Under the pieces are notes generated by a model that saw nothing but the letters and a program-made list of their open reading frames with translations, did no database searches and had not been told where the DNA came from. Shown here piece after piece: positions 53,627 through 62,403 of a DNA stretch of 64,000 nt. The first letter of the stretch is position 1, and each line of letters starts with the position of its first letter. Made by a program: the position numbers and the translations under genes. The DNA comes from Ephemerocybe angulata (taxonomy: Eukaryota; Basidiomycota; Agaricomycetes; Agaricales; Psathyrellaceae): the NCBI GenBank assembly GCA_013368325.1, contig JAACJK010000116.1, forward strand, positions 372,001-436,000, given 5' to 3'.

Positions 53627-54425
53627 ACGAGACTAGGTACCCTCCATCACCTCTCTCTTCCTCTCCCAATGTCTCTTAATCCCCTTCTTGTCTGAGGTGA
53701 TGGTGTCGCCTGTTTTTGAACTCTGTTGCGCTCTCTCTTGTAGCATTCTGATCGAATTATGCTCCTTATACCCTGTACACGTATGTCTGTGAAGCCTCGA
53801 GTCGTTCCCTCGGACAATAAATGCATGTGTCGATTGCTAGCTGTCAAGTCCAGGGACCAGAAAGTGCCATCCGTTAGCCTGGGATGTTAAGAAGTCAGGC
53901 AGTCGATAGGGTGAGCTTCTTTTAGTAAATTAGGTGGACACATGGTCCATGGGGCATGGCCTAAAGCCTCAGACTCCCCGTAGAGATGCCAGTTGAGAAT
54001 CGCCAAGTTCAACTCATGCACGCCCATTGCTGAAGCGGGACTTAGACATGGATCTTTAAGCCACGCACATACGAATAGGTATGTATTGATGCTGACAGAG
54101 CGCAAAGAGCCTAGTTAGTGGAAATAGGGGATAGCAACCTCCGGGAGGCCCCAAAGTCGAGCCCAGGACGAGCCACAGCTAAGCCAAGTTGCCGCTTGGC
54201 ATTTGCCGAAGTGGGACTCGGGCGCAATTCCTGACAAGTTCTGAGCGTCCTACAGATGTGAAAGAGGTGTATACAGGGGTAATAGCATATTTATTGGTCC
54301 ATAAGAGCATGAATATAAGTGATTTAACAGCATATCGGACTCGAGGGCGGCCTAAACAATGAGCTACGGCCAAGGGTCCACACTCGGCAAATGCCGAAGC
54401 TGGACTTGTCGAAATCAAACAGTGC
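53627..54425. other. Non-coding stretch with weak 180-bp periodic repeat
   Basis: No gene was found. The motif TGCCGAAG(T/C)GGGACT or a close variant recurs near 54025, 54203 and 54388, about 180 bp apart, within loosely similar flanks. The gypsy element inserted just after the third copy. It may be the remnant of an older repeat. Confidence 0.4.
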
Positions 54426-54430
54426 CCCCG

Positions 54431-54800
54431 TGTTACGACCGTCGTCGACAGAGGTGGGCAAGTGTCAGTCGATGGCTGAGTTGATCGAGTGACGATGAGC
54501 AAGCGAGGCGGCACTCGCAAGTCAAAAGAGAAAAGGGGACAAGGGGTTGAATAACCAATAACAAGCTAAGGTACAGGACTGTAGCTACTGGGTATAAGTA
54601 CTGGGACGCATATGAGTAGCTATGAGTCAGAAGTAGTCAAGGCGTAGCAGTAAGGCTGCGCGTCGTCATACATGAGTCGAAGTAAGTCGAAATGAGTCGA
54701 AGCGCAGTTGCTGTGCAACTGCGCGCTAAAAATAGTCAAAAACAGTCGCTACGAGTCGATACGAGTCACAAGAGAGAAAATTGTGGAGCGGAGCGTAACA
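54431..54800 (-). repeat. Gypsy 3' LTR (sense orientation minus)
   Basis: This 370-bp LTR has TGTTACG and CGTAACA ends. It holds a 10-bp perfect hairpin (GCGCAGTTGC, TGT loop, GCAACTGCGC) and many GAGTCG/AGTCGAA words in the region expected to be U3. Confidence 0.95.
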
Positions 54801-54816
54801 TTACCCCCTTCTTATC
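54801..54816 (-). promoter_or_regulatory. Gypsy polypurine tract
   Basis: On the minus strand, GATAAGAAGGGGGTAA lies directly before the 3' LTR. It is the expected primer for plus-strand synthesis. Confidence 0.75.
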
Positions 54817-54837
54817 GTCAATGCCCAGCATCGAAGA

Positions 54838-55824
54838 CTAAGTGCACATGTTCCACTCGGCGTCTTCGCCTTGCCAGTTGTCGTGGTCGTTGTCGGTGCG
54901 CCAGAGATCGGGTTCGTCGTTATCGTTCCTGTAGGTACCCCAGCTGGAGACCGTGCGTTTTCCCCAACCTTTTGCGATCTTGGCAAGTCGGCGGGCGTTC
55001 CTTGTGTTGACCGGTTTTGCGGCGCATTCCCAGGGCATGTGGTTGGGGGCGTTCTTGCGGCACCACTTGCAGTTCCACTTGACGTGGTCGCACTCTTTGT
55101 GTCCCGGTTGTTGACAGGACCGGCAGGGGAATCCTTTCCTGATGGCTCGTTGGTCGTTGGTGAGGTCTCTGGTGTGGACCTTGCCATAGGTTTCCAGGTC
55201 GATATCTCTTTTTCGGAGGGCGAGGAGGGCGCGGCGGATGCCCGAGCGAATGGCAGGGAGTTTTTCGAGGAGCTCTTCTATGAGCGCGGTCTTCCGTCCT
55301 TCCATCCAGGTGACCTGGTAGTCGAGGTCAGCGACGATTTGCTTGGGGGCCTGGGAGTAGCCGAGGGTTCTCTCGAGTATCTTCTTGGAGGTTGTGAGGG
55401 CGAGGTCCCACTCGTCGATGTCGAGGATTTGGCGGGCGATGGTTCGGTCAGCAGGGGGAGCATCAGCGGTGTCCAAGAGGCTGCCGGAGCTGCCAGTGAA
55501 CTCGACGATGTTGGCTAGGGAGGTGATGGCGGCGATGTTGTTCTCGGCCTGGCGAATTTCATCGGGGGTGAAGGCAGTGCGAAGATCAATCTTGTTGGTC
55601 TCGGTGGGCCAAATGCGGTGAGGGAGAGCAGGGACGTCGAAATTATAGATGTAGGTGGGGGCGTCGGTGGTGAAGGGAGCGCAAGCAGTGGTGGTAGTGC
55701 TGGTGGTGATCATGATGCGGATGTGGGGTAGATCGTGAGTCTGAAGATAAGACAGGATGGCGAGGATGGCTTGAACTGTGGAGCTGTGGGTTCTGATTGT
55801 TGTGATTTGAGTTGGTCGAGTCAC
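54838..55824 (-). CDS. Extra ORF downstream of pol with two zinc knuckles
   Basis: Not recognised as a standard retroelement protein. The open frame begins with GTG at 55824, overlapping the pol stop by 3 nt in another frame; the first ATG is at 55713 (291 aa from there). A helical middle (IVADLDYQVTWMEGRKTALI, RRALLALRKRDIDLETYGKV) precedes two Cys-His motifs: C-x2-C-x4-H-x2-C, then C-x2-C-x6-H-x4-C (near 55120-55030). A basic then acidic tail follows. A second knuckle protein after pol is unusual; it could act as an additional nucleocapsid or RNA-binding factor. The stop/start overlap suggests reinitiation or a separate mRNA. It ends 37 nt before the LTR. Confidence 0.75.
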   Translation of the reverse strand: MTRPTQITTIRTHSSTVQAILAILSYLQTHDLPHIRIMITTSTTTTACAPFTTDAPTYIYNFDVPALPHRIWPTETNKIDLRTAFTPDEIRQAENNIAAITSLANIVEFTGSSGSLLDTADAPPADRTIARQILDIDEWDLALTTSKKILERTLGYSQAPKQIVADLDYQVTWMEGRKTALIEELLEKLPAIRSGIRRALLALRKRDIDLETYGKVHTRDLTNDQRAIRKGFPCRSCQQPGHKECDHVKWNCKWCRKNAPNHMPWECAAKPVNTRNARRLAKIAKGWGKRTVSSWGTYRNDNDEPDLWRTDNDHDNWQGEDAEWNMCT

Positions 55825-58800
55825 AGCCCGTTAGCGTCTTTATACTCCTGGAGGACTTCGGTGGCATTTCCGAATTCGTCTTCAGTCTTCCATTCGTACT
55901 CGTTGTAGCCCTTCCATTTGATCCAGTACGAGAGGTTCCTATGTCGGTCTTCTTTGTGTCGTAAGATGCCTTCGATTTCGTATTCTTCTTCACCTTCCAC
56001 GATGTCTGGAGGTGGTTCTGAGTAAGATGGACCGTGGGTGGTTGTGAACCGATATGGAGAAAGAAGGGAAGCGTGGAAGACGTTGTGAACTTTCCATCCT
56101 TTTGGCAGTGCAAGTCGGTAGGCTCGGCTTCCTATCTCTTCCGTGATCGTAAATGGTCCTAGTCGTTTGGGCGCGATCTTCTTCGATCTGTAGGGGAGTT
56201 TGAGGTTCTTTCTTTCGAGCCAAACCTGTTCTCCTTTCTTGAAGGGTTTCCAGTGTTTGAATGAGCGGCTGATCATTCGGGCACGACCGAGTTCATGGGC
56301 AGCGAGGGCTTCGTTTCGGATCCTGTCTAGATCTTGGAGTCGGTTTTGTGTCTGTGGGAGTGGTGATCTTTCGAATGCTTCTGGGAGAGCCCGTGGTTGG
56401 CTTCCCATGATGAGTTCGAATGGGGTCTGATTTCTATCAGCATGGCGACGAGAGTTATGAACGAACTGGAGTAGAGGTAGGGCTGTGCTCCAGGTGTGAG
56501 GGTTGGCAGTGCAATAGATGGAAAGGTAGGCTTCGATTTCTTGATTCACTCGTTCTGTACCTCCGTCAGTCTGTGGATGGAAGGCAGTGGAGAGAGAGGA
56601 GTCGATTCCGAGGCGGGTCAGGAGGTCTCTGAATGTCTTTGCAGCAAATTGGGGGCCTCTGTCAGAGATGATCTTGTCAGGTAGGCCGTAATTGGTAAAG
56701 ATCCGGCGTGTCAGAACTTCAGCAGCTTGATCTGATGTGATGGTCTTGTTGCAGGGTTCGAAAACTACCCCTTTCGAAAGGCCATGGTCGACCACGACCA
56801 TGATTGAGTCGAAGCCGTTGGATGGGGGAAGATCGGTGATGAAATCCATGGATAGCTGTGTGAATGGTCTGTTGCTTTCCGGGGCAGCGATGGGTAAAAG
56901 AGTCGGCTTTGTCGGTTGGCGATTAATCTTGAATTGCTGACACTGGGCGCATCCTTCGACAAAAGACTTTATGAAAATCCTCATGGCTGGCCACCAGTAG
57001 TTTTCACGGACGGCGTTGAAGGTGCCTAGTTCTCCAGGATGGCCAATGGTGGGGGAGTCGTGATGGGCGCGCACAATCTTGCGTCGGAGTTCGGGGTCGT
57101 CCAGTACGTACGCTTTTCCGAGTCGGAACAGCATGTGGCCACCATCCTTTGTCTCGATTGTCCAATCTTTCAGGTCTTTCCGATGGATTGATGGATTGTC
57201 GTTAAGGAGAAGTTGAAGGGTTTGGGTAACGTTAGGGTCGGAGGTCGTCTTCTGCAGAATTTCGTCTTGGAGGACGGTGTCGATGAGGTTCACGAATAGT
57301 TCTGGTGGTAGCATTGTAACTTCTTCTTGCTCTCCATCGTCTTGGCACAGGTCGGGTCGTCGGGAGAGTGCGTCGGATTGGTACATCTTGGATCCCGGTT
57401 GGTGTTTCAGCTCGAAGTCGTATTTGGACAGGGTGAGAAAGGCTCGGCTCTGACGGGGACTTAGTTTCTGTGGGTTTTTCCAATAGAGTAGATTCTGATG
57501 GTCGGAGTAGATGGTGGTGACGAAAGGAGATCCTTGGATGAAATGGCGCCATGCTTCAAGGGCTCTGACAATGGCCAGCAGTTCTCTGTCGTAGATCTCG
57601 TAGTTGCGTTCGGCGGAATTGAAGGTCTGGGAAAGGAAGCATACTGGATGGCGAGCACCGTTGTCGTCCAGCTGAGTCAGCACAGCTCCGGAGGCATGTT
57701 TGGAAGCATCTGCTTCGATTTGGAAAGGGCGTGTTGGGTCAGGTAAGAGGAGAACGGGGTAAGAGGTGAATTTCGTTTTGAGAGTCTGGAAGGCTTGTTC
57801 ACACTCGGGTGTCCAGACGAAGTGAGAGTCTTTTCTCAGCAGGGCGTTCAAAGGGGCGGCGAGGGTCGAGTATTGATGGATGAATTTCCGGTAGAAGTTG
57901 CCAAAGCCGAGGAATGATCGGACCTGTTTGACGGTAGTCGGAGTGGGCCAGTTGGCGAGTCCTTCGATCTTGATGGGGTCCATCTTGATTTTCCCATGAC
58001 TGATGATGTATCCGAGGAATTCGACTTCCTGAACTTCGAAGGCGCACTTCTCCGGGTTCACAGGGAGACCTGCATCGCTTAGCTTCTTGAGAACCCGCAG
58101 CGTGTCCTTCCGGCATTCTTCCCGTGTGTTGCCTGGGACCAAGATGTCGTCCATGTATCCCTTTGCTCGGACCGGTTCCTGAATCTCATCGGGTTCATCG
58201 AGTACGTGGTTCATCATCCTTTGGAAGGTAGCAGGTGAGTTCTTTAGGCCAAAGAACATGACTGTGGGTTCGAAAAGTCCTTTGTTGGTCTTGAAAGCGG
58301 CTTTCCATTCGTGTCCTTCCTTGATGCGCACATTGTTGTATCCCCATTTTAGGTCGATTTTCGAGAACCATCGCGCTCCTTCCAGGTCTTTGAGCAGATC
58401 GTCGATTCGTGGCAGTGGGTAGGCATCCGAGATGGTCCATTCGTTTAAGTATCGGTAGTCTTGGCAGGGTCTGAGCTTGCCAACTTTCCTCGAGACGAAG
58501 AAGAATGGTGATCCCATTGGCGATTGCGAAGGTCGGATCCGTCCCAGTTTCAGATTCTCGGTGAGGAAGTCGTCAAGGTCCTTCTGTTCCTGGGGAGAGA
58601 TCTGGTAGGTTTTGAATCTCTTGGGTTCAAAGCCAGGTTTGGTGTTGATTTCGTGATCGAAAGGTCGTGATGGAGGGAATTTGTCGCTAGTTTCTTTCCG
58701 GAATAGGTGAAGATAGTCGTGGTACTGTTCTGGAATCATTTCTTCGAGGGGTCGAGTGTCTTTGGGTTTGTCGGCGGCGAGTGATTGGGAGACTGTGATT

Positions 58801-59279
58801 TTGGCATTGATCCAAATGGGGGTCGGATTCGGGTCGTCCTCTTGGATGTATAAGACGTTGACTTGAATCGTTTCTTCCTGTAGAGGTGGTTTGATAGGTC
58901 GACCCGTTCGAAGTGAGTTTATATCCAGTTTGCGCCACCTGAGGGTTCCTAGTTTCCAGTCGATCACTGGGTTTTCTTGACGAAGCCAAGGCATTCCCAG
59001 GATGATGGTCTGTCTCCCAAGGCCACAGACGTAGAGTTGATGGAAGACACGTTTGCCATGGATCGTGATCGGTAGATAGGCATAGCGGTGGAGGGTTCCA
59101 TTCTTGTTGAGGGTTCCGTCAACGTTGAACACAGGGATGGGTTTCAGGAGGCGGTATGTGGGAATATGGTGCAGTTGGATGAAGTTTTGGTCGATAAACT
59201 TTCCTCCTGCGGCGCAGTCTACGAGTCCTTTGGTTTCGACGATCTGGTCTGCCACTGATAGCGAAATGGGTATATGCAT
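55821..59279 (-). CDS. Gypsy Pol polyprotein with chromodomain (1,152 aa)
   Basis: The start is ATG at 59279 (MHIPISLSVADQIVETKG). The protease core reads LVDCAAGGKFIDQNF (DSGA is more usual). Reverse transcriptase follows with FSKIDLKWGYNNVRI and YMDDILV (about residues 375-381), then RNase H (EADASKHASGAVL). Integrase has an HHCC finger (HHDSPTIGHPGELG to CAQCQQFK) and the DDE core: SMDFITDLPPSNGFDS, ISDRGPQFAAKTF, HPQTDGGTERVNQEIE. A C-terminal chromodomain, EIEGILRHKEDRHRNL to KWKGYNEYEWKTEDEF, places it among chromoviruses, whose chromodomain targets integration to modified histones. It lies 74 nt after gag in a different frame, so initiation is by reinitiation or splicing and not by simple fusion. 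Confidence 0.97.
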   Translation of the reverse strand: MHIPISLSVADQIVETKGLVDCAAGGKFIDQNFIQLHHIPTYRLLKPIPVFNVDGTLNKNGTLHRYAYLPITIHGKRVFHQLYVCGLGRQTIILGMPWLRQENPVIDWKLGTLRWRKLDINSLRTGRPIKPPLQEETIQVNVLYIQEDDPNPTPIWINAKITVSQSLAADKPKDTRPLEEMIPEQYHDYLHLFRKETSDKFPPSRPFDHEINTKPGFEPKRFKTYQISPQEQKDLDDFLTENLKLGRIRPSQSPMGSPFFFVSRKVGKLRPCQDYRYLNEWTISDAYPLPRIDDLLKDLEGARWFSKIDLKWGYNNVRIKEGHEWKAAFKTNKGLFEPTVMFFGLKNSPATFQRMMNHVLDEPDEIQEPVRAKGYMDDILVPGNTREECRKDTLRVLKKLSDAGLPVNPEKCAFEVQEVEFLGYIISHGKIKMDPIKIEGLANWPTPTTVKQVRSFLGFGNFYRKFIHQYSTLAAPLNALLRKDSHFVWTPECEQAFQTLKTKFTSYPVLLLPDPTRPFQIEADASKHASGAVLTQLDDNGARHPVCFLSQTFNSAERNYEIYDRELLAIVRALEAWRHFIQGSPFVTTIYSDHQNLLYWKNPQKLSPRQSRAFLTLSKYDFELKHQPGSKMYQSDALSRRPDLCQDDGEQEEVTMLPPELFVNLIDTVLQDEILQKTTSDPNVTQTLQLLLNDNPSIHRKDLKDWTIETKDGGHMLFRLGKAYVLDDPELRRKIVRAHHDSPTIGHPGELGTFNAVRENYWWPAMRIFIKSFVEGCAQCQQFKINRQPTKPTLLPIAAPESNRPFTQLSMDFITDLPPSNGFDSIMVVVDHGLSKGVVFEPCNKTITSDQAAEVLTRRIFTNYGLPDKIISDRGPQFAAKTFRDLLTRLGIDSSLSTAFHPQTDGGTERVNQEIEAYLSIYCTANPHTWSTALPLLQFVHNSRRHADRNQTPFELIMGSQPRALPEAFERSPLPQTQNRLQDLDRIRNEALAAHELGRARMISRSFKHWKPFKKGEQVWLERKNLKLPYRSKKIAPKRLGPFTITEEIGSRAYRLALPKGWKVHNVFHASLLSPYRFTTTHGPSYSEPPPDIVEGEEEYEIEGILRHKEDRHRNLSYWIKWKGYNEYEWKTEDEFGNATEVLQEYKDANGL

Positions 59280-59353
59280 AGATCTATTGTTTGTTTCAGC
59301 TAATAGTACAGAACGGATAGAGAGAGGAGAGATAGTCGTCGATCTAGTCTCCT

Positions 59354-61072
59354 TTACTGAAAATCCGCTTCGTCAGTGGATTTCTGGAAGGCTTCGAAGA
59401 TTTGGTTTTCTTCTTCTCCTGTGTATTGAGCGAGCAGAGCTCGGATAGATCGAGCGGCATCTTGAACAGGTAACTTGGTCTGACTGGTGGAAGCCTTGGC
59501 GGTTGTCTTGGTGTCCATCGAGTTGATGGCAGGGCGGGATATGTTTGGCCCTGTTCGTCGAGAGCGGCATTCTTTCGCGAAGTGGTTGGGCTTTCCGCAG
59601 TTGAAGCAGAGACGTTTCTCGAGTCGTTCGCGTCTTTGCTCCAGGGTAAGGGCATCTACTTCCATGGCATTTGGATCGTAGCTGGCTCGGTGGTTTGAGT
59701 GGGAGGTTCTGTTGAATCCTTGGGCATTGAATGGTCGGCGAGAGTTGGAGATCTTCTTCAGATTCTGGTGTCGACGCCAAACTGTGTCGTGCTTTATGAT
59801 GATCTTTACCCAGTCGTCGAACTTCTGGGGTTCATCGATCATGAGGGCAACTCTGTCCACGAGGGCGGGGTTCAGAGCTCCTTTGAGGTAGTCGATAGCC
59901 ACGCGATCGCTGGTGGTGAGGGACAGTCCTGCTAGGGCAGCGAGATGTTTGAACCGGGTGATGAGGGTTTCAGCAGATTCTCCTGACTGTTGTCGGAGAG
60001 AGTTGAGATCAAATAGAGCCTGTTCTTCTTGATTTTCCTTTTGGAAGGCTGCGCAGAAGTGTTTCCAGAAGGCGTCGTATGTGGTGTGCGTCTTGTACTC
60101 GGTCGAGGTCATGTAGGTGCGTCTCCAGAGTTCGGCTTCTCCTTCGTCTAGCTTGGTTAGGACGAATATCTTCTTCTTGAGATCCTTGTCGGTATATTCC
60201 TCCTTGTAGTAGTCGAAGTAGAGTGTCAGGGCATCAGAAAAGGATTGGAAGTTCTTTCGATTCCCATCGAATGATTTGACGTGGATCTTGAAGTTTGGTT
60301 CCTTGGTGGTAGGTTCGACGGACATGATGGATGAGTCGGGCGTTGGGCTATCTGCTTTGATAGGGCTGCCAGGTGCGGTGTTTTCTTTGGAATAGGCAGG
60401 TGGCGGAGCTTCTGGTTCTGTCTCTGGTTCCGCTGGAGCTTCAACTTCGATTGGTTTGATTTCAGCTGGTTCGGGTTCGGTATGTTCGATCGGCAAGGGG
60501 ATCGGTTCAGGTTGGATCCTTGGTGTTTGGATCTGGCTTCGGGGTCTGCTCTTGATTATGCGTGGTTCTTCTGGGCTTGGCTTCTCAAGCTTCTTGTCTT
60601 CTTCGTTTTTGGCGATGGTTAGCTTCCTGGCGAGTTCTTCTCCCAGTTGTTGCTTCTCTTCTTCTTCTCGTTGTCTCTTCCTCTGTTCTTCTTGCTGAAG
60701 TTTGAGTTGTTCCTGTTCTTGCTCCCGTTGGCGCAGGAGTTCTTCTTCGGTTTCTTGGCGTCTTTTCTCTTCGAGCGCTTCTTCGGCCTCGCGATGTCTC
60801 CTATTGGTGTCGGCTACTGCTTTTTCGTCGTGTTGGTCGTCCCTGGCTGGGATTCGAGATGGTTCGAAGTCGGGGTTATAGGTGGGTAGGTTGTATCGAT
60901 AGGGACAGGGCTGGCTGTCGCACTCGTACCAGTCCTGTTCTTCCTCTGAGTCGTCGTAGTGGTAGTCGCGTTCTACGTCAGAATAGAATGTGTGTTTGAA
61001 TGTTGCACAATCTCCTAGCTCGGAGTCGGGCGTCGATCGTGGTGATTCCGTTGTTGCTGTAGGTGGCTGCAC
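59354..61072 (-). CDS. Gypsy Gag (about 570 aa, start codon unclear)
   Basis: The frame 61072-59354 encodes an acidic, Glu/Gln-rich coiled-coil N-terminal part (about 250 residues with EEKRRQETEEELLRQREQEQ-like runs). A Retrotrans_gag capsid-like domain (SFDGNRKNFQSFSDALTLYF, LFDLNSLRQQSGESAETLI) and a knuckle, CFNCGKPNHFAKEC, near the end follow. The first in-frame ATG is only at 60325 (MSVEPTTK), about 250 codons in. The open frame upstream has GTG at 61072 but no ATG, and none occurs between the predicted transcript start and there. Either a non-AUG start is used or the N-terminal extension is not translated. Confidence 0.9.
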   Translation of the reverse strand: MQPPTATTESPRSTPDSELGDCATFKHTFYSDVERDYHYDDSEEEQDWYECDSQPCPYRYNLPTYNPDFEPSRIPARDDQHDEKAVADTNRRHREAEEALEEKRRQETEEELLRQREQEQEQLKLQQEEQRKRQREEEEKQQLGEELARKLTIAKNEEDKKLEKPSPEEPRIIKSRPRSQIQTPRIQPEPIPLPIEHTEPEPAEIKPIEVEAPAEPETEPEAPPPAYSKENTAPGSPIKADSPTPDSSIMSVEPTTKEPNFKIHVKSFDGNRKNFQSFSDALTLYFDYYKEEYTDKDLKKKIFVLTKLDEGEAELWRRTYMTSTEYKTHTTYDAFWKHFCAAFQKENQEEQALFDLNSLRQQSGESAETLITRFKHLAALAGLSLTTSDRVAIDYLKGALNPALVDRVALMIDEPQKFDDWVKIIIKHDTVWRRHQNLKKISNSRRPFNAQGFNRTSHSNHRASYDPNAMEVDALTLEQRRERLEKRLCFNCGKPNHFAKECRSRRTGPNISRPAINSMDTKTTAKASTSQTKLPVQDAARSIRALLAQYTGEEENQIFEAFQKSTDEADFQ

Positions 61073-61095
61073 TACTGAATAGAGGCAGCGTTGTG

Positions 61096-61107
61096 TAGCT
61101 TGTTATT
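61096..61107 (-). promoter_or_regulatory. Gypsy primer-binding site, probable self-priming type
   Basis: Sense sequence AATAACAAGCTA begins one base after the 5' LTR. It is exactly complementary to TAGCTTGTTATT inside the LTR (61246-61235, LTR positions 233-244). A TATA-like CTTATAC lies about 30 nt upstream of that site, so TAGCTTG may be the 5' end of the transcript. Tf1/sushi elements of fission yeast prime in just this way, from the first 11 nt of their own mRNA. Confidence 0.65.
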
Positions 61108-61108
61108 C

Positions 61109-61478
61109 TGTTACGACCGTCGTCGACAGAGGTGGGCAAGTGTCAGTCGATGGCTGAGTTGATCGAGTGACGATGAGCAAGCGAGGCGGCACTCGCAAGT
61201 CAAAAGAGAAAAGGGGACAAGGGGTTGAATAACCAATAACAAGCTAAGGTACAGGACTGTAGCTACTGGGTATAAGTACTGGGACGCATATGAGTAGCTA
61301 TGAGTCAGAAGTAGTCAAGGCGCAGCAGTAAGGCTGCGCGTCGTCATACATGAGTCGAAGTAAGTCGAAATGAGTCGAAGCGCAGTTGCTGTGCAACTGC
61401 GCGCTAAAAATAGTCAAAAACAGTCGCTACGAGTCGATACGAGTCACAAGAGAGAAAATTGTGGAGCGGAGCGTAACA
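61109..61478 (-). repeat. Gypsy 5' LTR (sense orientation minus)
   Basis: This 370-bp LTR carries the promoter for the element. A TATA-like CTTATAC (+ strand about 61268-61278) and the putative transcript start at 61246 divide it into U3 and R/U5. The target duplication CCCCG follows at 61479-61483. Confidence 0.95.
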
Positions 61479-61483
61479 CCCCG

Positions 61484-62403
61484 AAACACAAAACATGACT
61501 CTGGTACTGCGGGAGTCGGTAGCATGGAGTGAAATTATATGCTACAGGTAAGTACACTCTTAGACAACTATTCTATGTAGTTTATTATGCTACAGCCCTT
61601 ATGTGGAGGAACATTTATGGTCTTCTTATGCGCATGTCAACCATCGAGATGTTCGCGCGGGATTCACTGGCCTCACGGCAATTCAGACCCTTGATCAGAT
61701 AGAAAATGCCAGCCAGAGGTCGAATTCTCTCAGAGAGATAGTAGAAACTCCTCTCTATGCGGTGTAAGTGGGAAGAGACACAACTCGATATGTTTGGCAA
61801 AACAAAACATATAAGCTTCCCCAAGGGTTCAGATTTGAGTTTGGAGGCTTGATAAATAGCTCAATGTGTCCATTCACTGATTCTCTGCATTTCAAAAGGG
61901 TAATATAGGCCTCTGATGTGTCTTCGCTGACACACTATGCCCAAGCCTTGGATTGGATTGAAGTTTCAACTTAGAAACTCGGTTGGAACCAGTGGTTTTC
62001 TATACCACCAAAAATAAATACTCGACGTGCATGCAAGTTGTAAGATCGGATGAGAGATATTTTATATGACCTAGTATCTGAGCTCAGAATGCTTATCGGT
62101 ACACACATGCGTTCAATATCTCTATATCTATGTCGCTTTCACAGTTAGCGCACAAGTAATAGCATTGCCATTGGGCAGCCCTTTCCCTCACTAGCGAAAG
62201 ATCACGAAGTTCTGATGATTGGGTGCCAGATCCCATCTTCGATCGTCCAAATTGCAACTACTTCTTTCCTGTTTGCCGGGTTTGAACGCCACAAAGAAGA
62301 CGCATACGGATATAGCCTTAAAAAGTCGCGTCTATATACCTCTGGCCTCAGACCCAGGCGCATCCCTTTGACCTCGGCAAGCGGTCGTACTCATCGTTCT
62401 CGC
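61484..62403. other. Stretch without a recognisable gene
   Basis: A+T-richer DNA between the gypsy element and the next gene. No exons were supported. TCTATATACCT at about 62331-62341 is a TATA-like box about 65 nt before the next ATG. Confidence 0.45.

Larger units (their letters stand above)
54431..61478 (-). mobile_element. Intact Ty3/gypsy chromovirus with third ORF
   Basis: This 7,048-bp element is in minus orientation. LTRs of 370 bp (54431-54800 and 61109-61478) differ at one position that I can see (54647 T against 61325 C). The 5-bp target duplication CCCCG lies at 54426-54430 and 61479-61483. In sense order there are a self-complementary PBS, gag, pol (protease, RT, RNase H, integrase, chromodomain), an extra ORF with zinc knuckles, and a purine tract before the 3' LTR. 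All frames are open, so it is recent and possibly active. Confidence 0.96.

Noticed and set aside
59280..59353. Programmed frameshift between gag and pol of the gypsy element
   Set aside because: The frames do not overlap: gag stops 74 nt before the pol ATG, so a slip site cannot join them. Reinitiation or splicing is more plausible.
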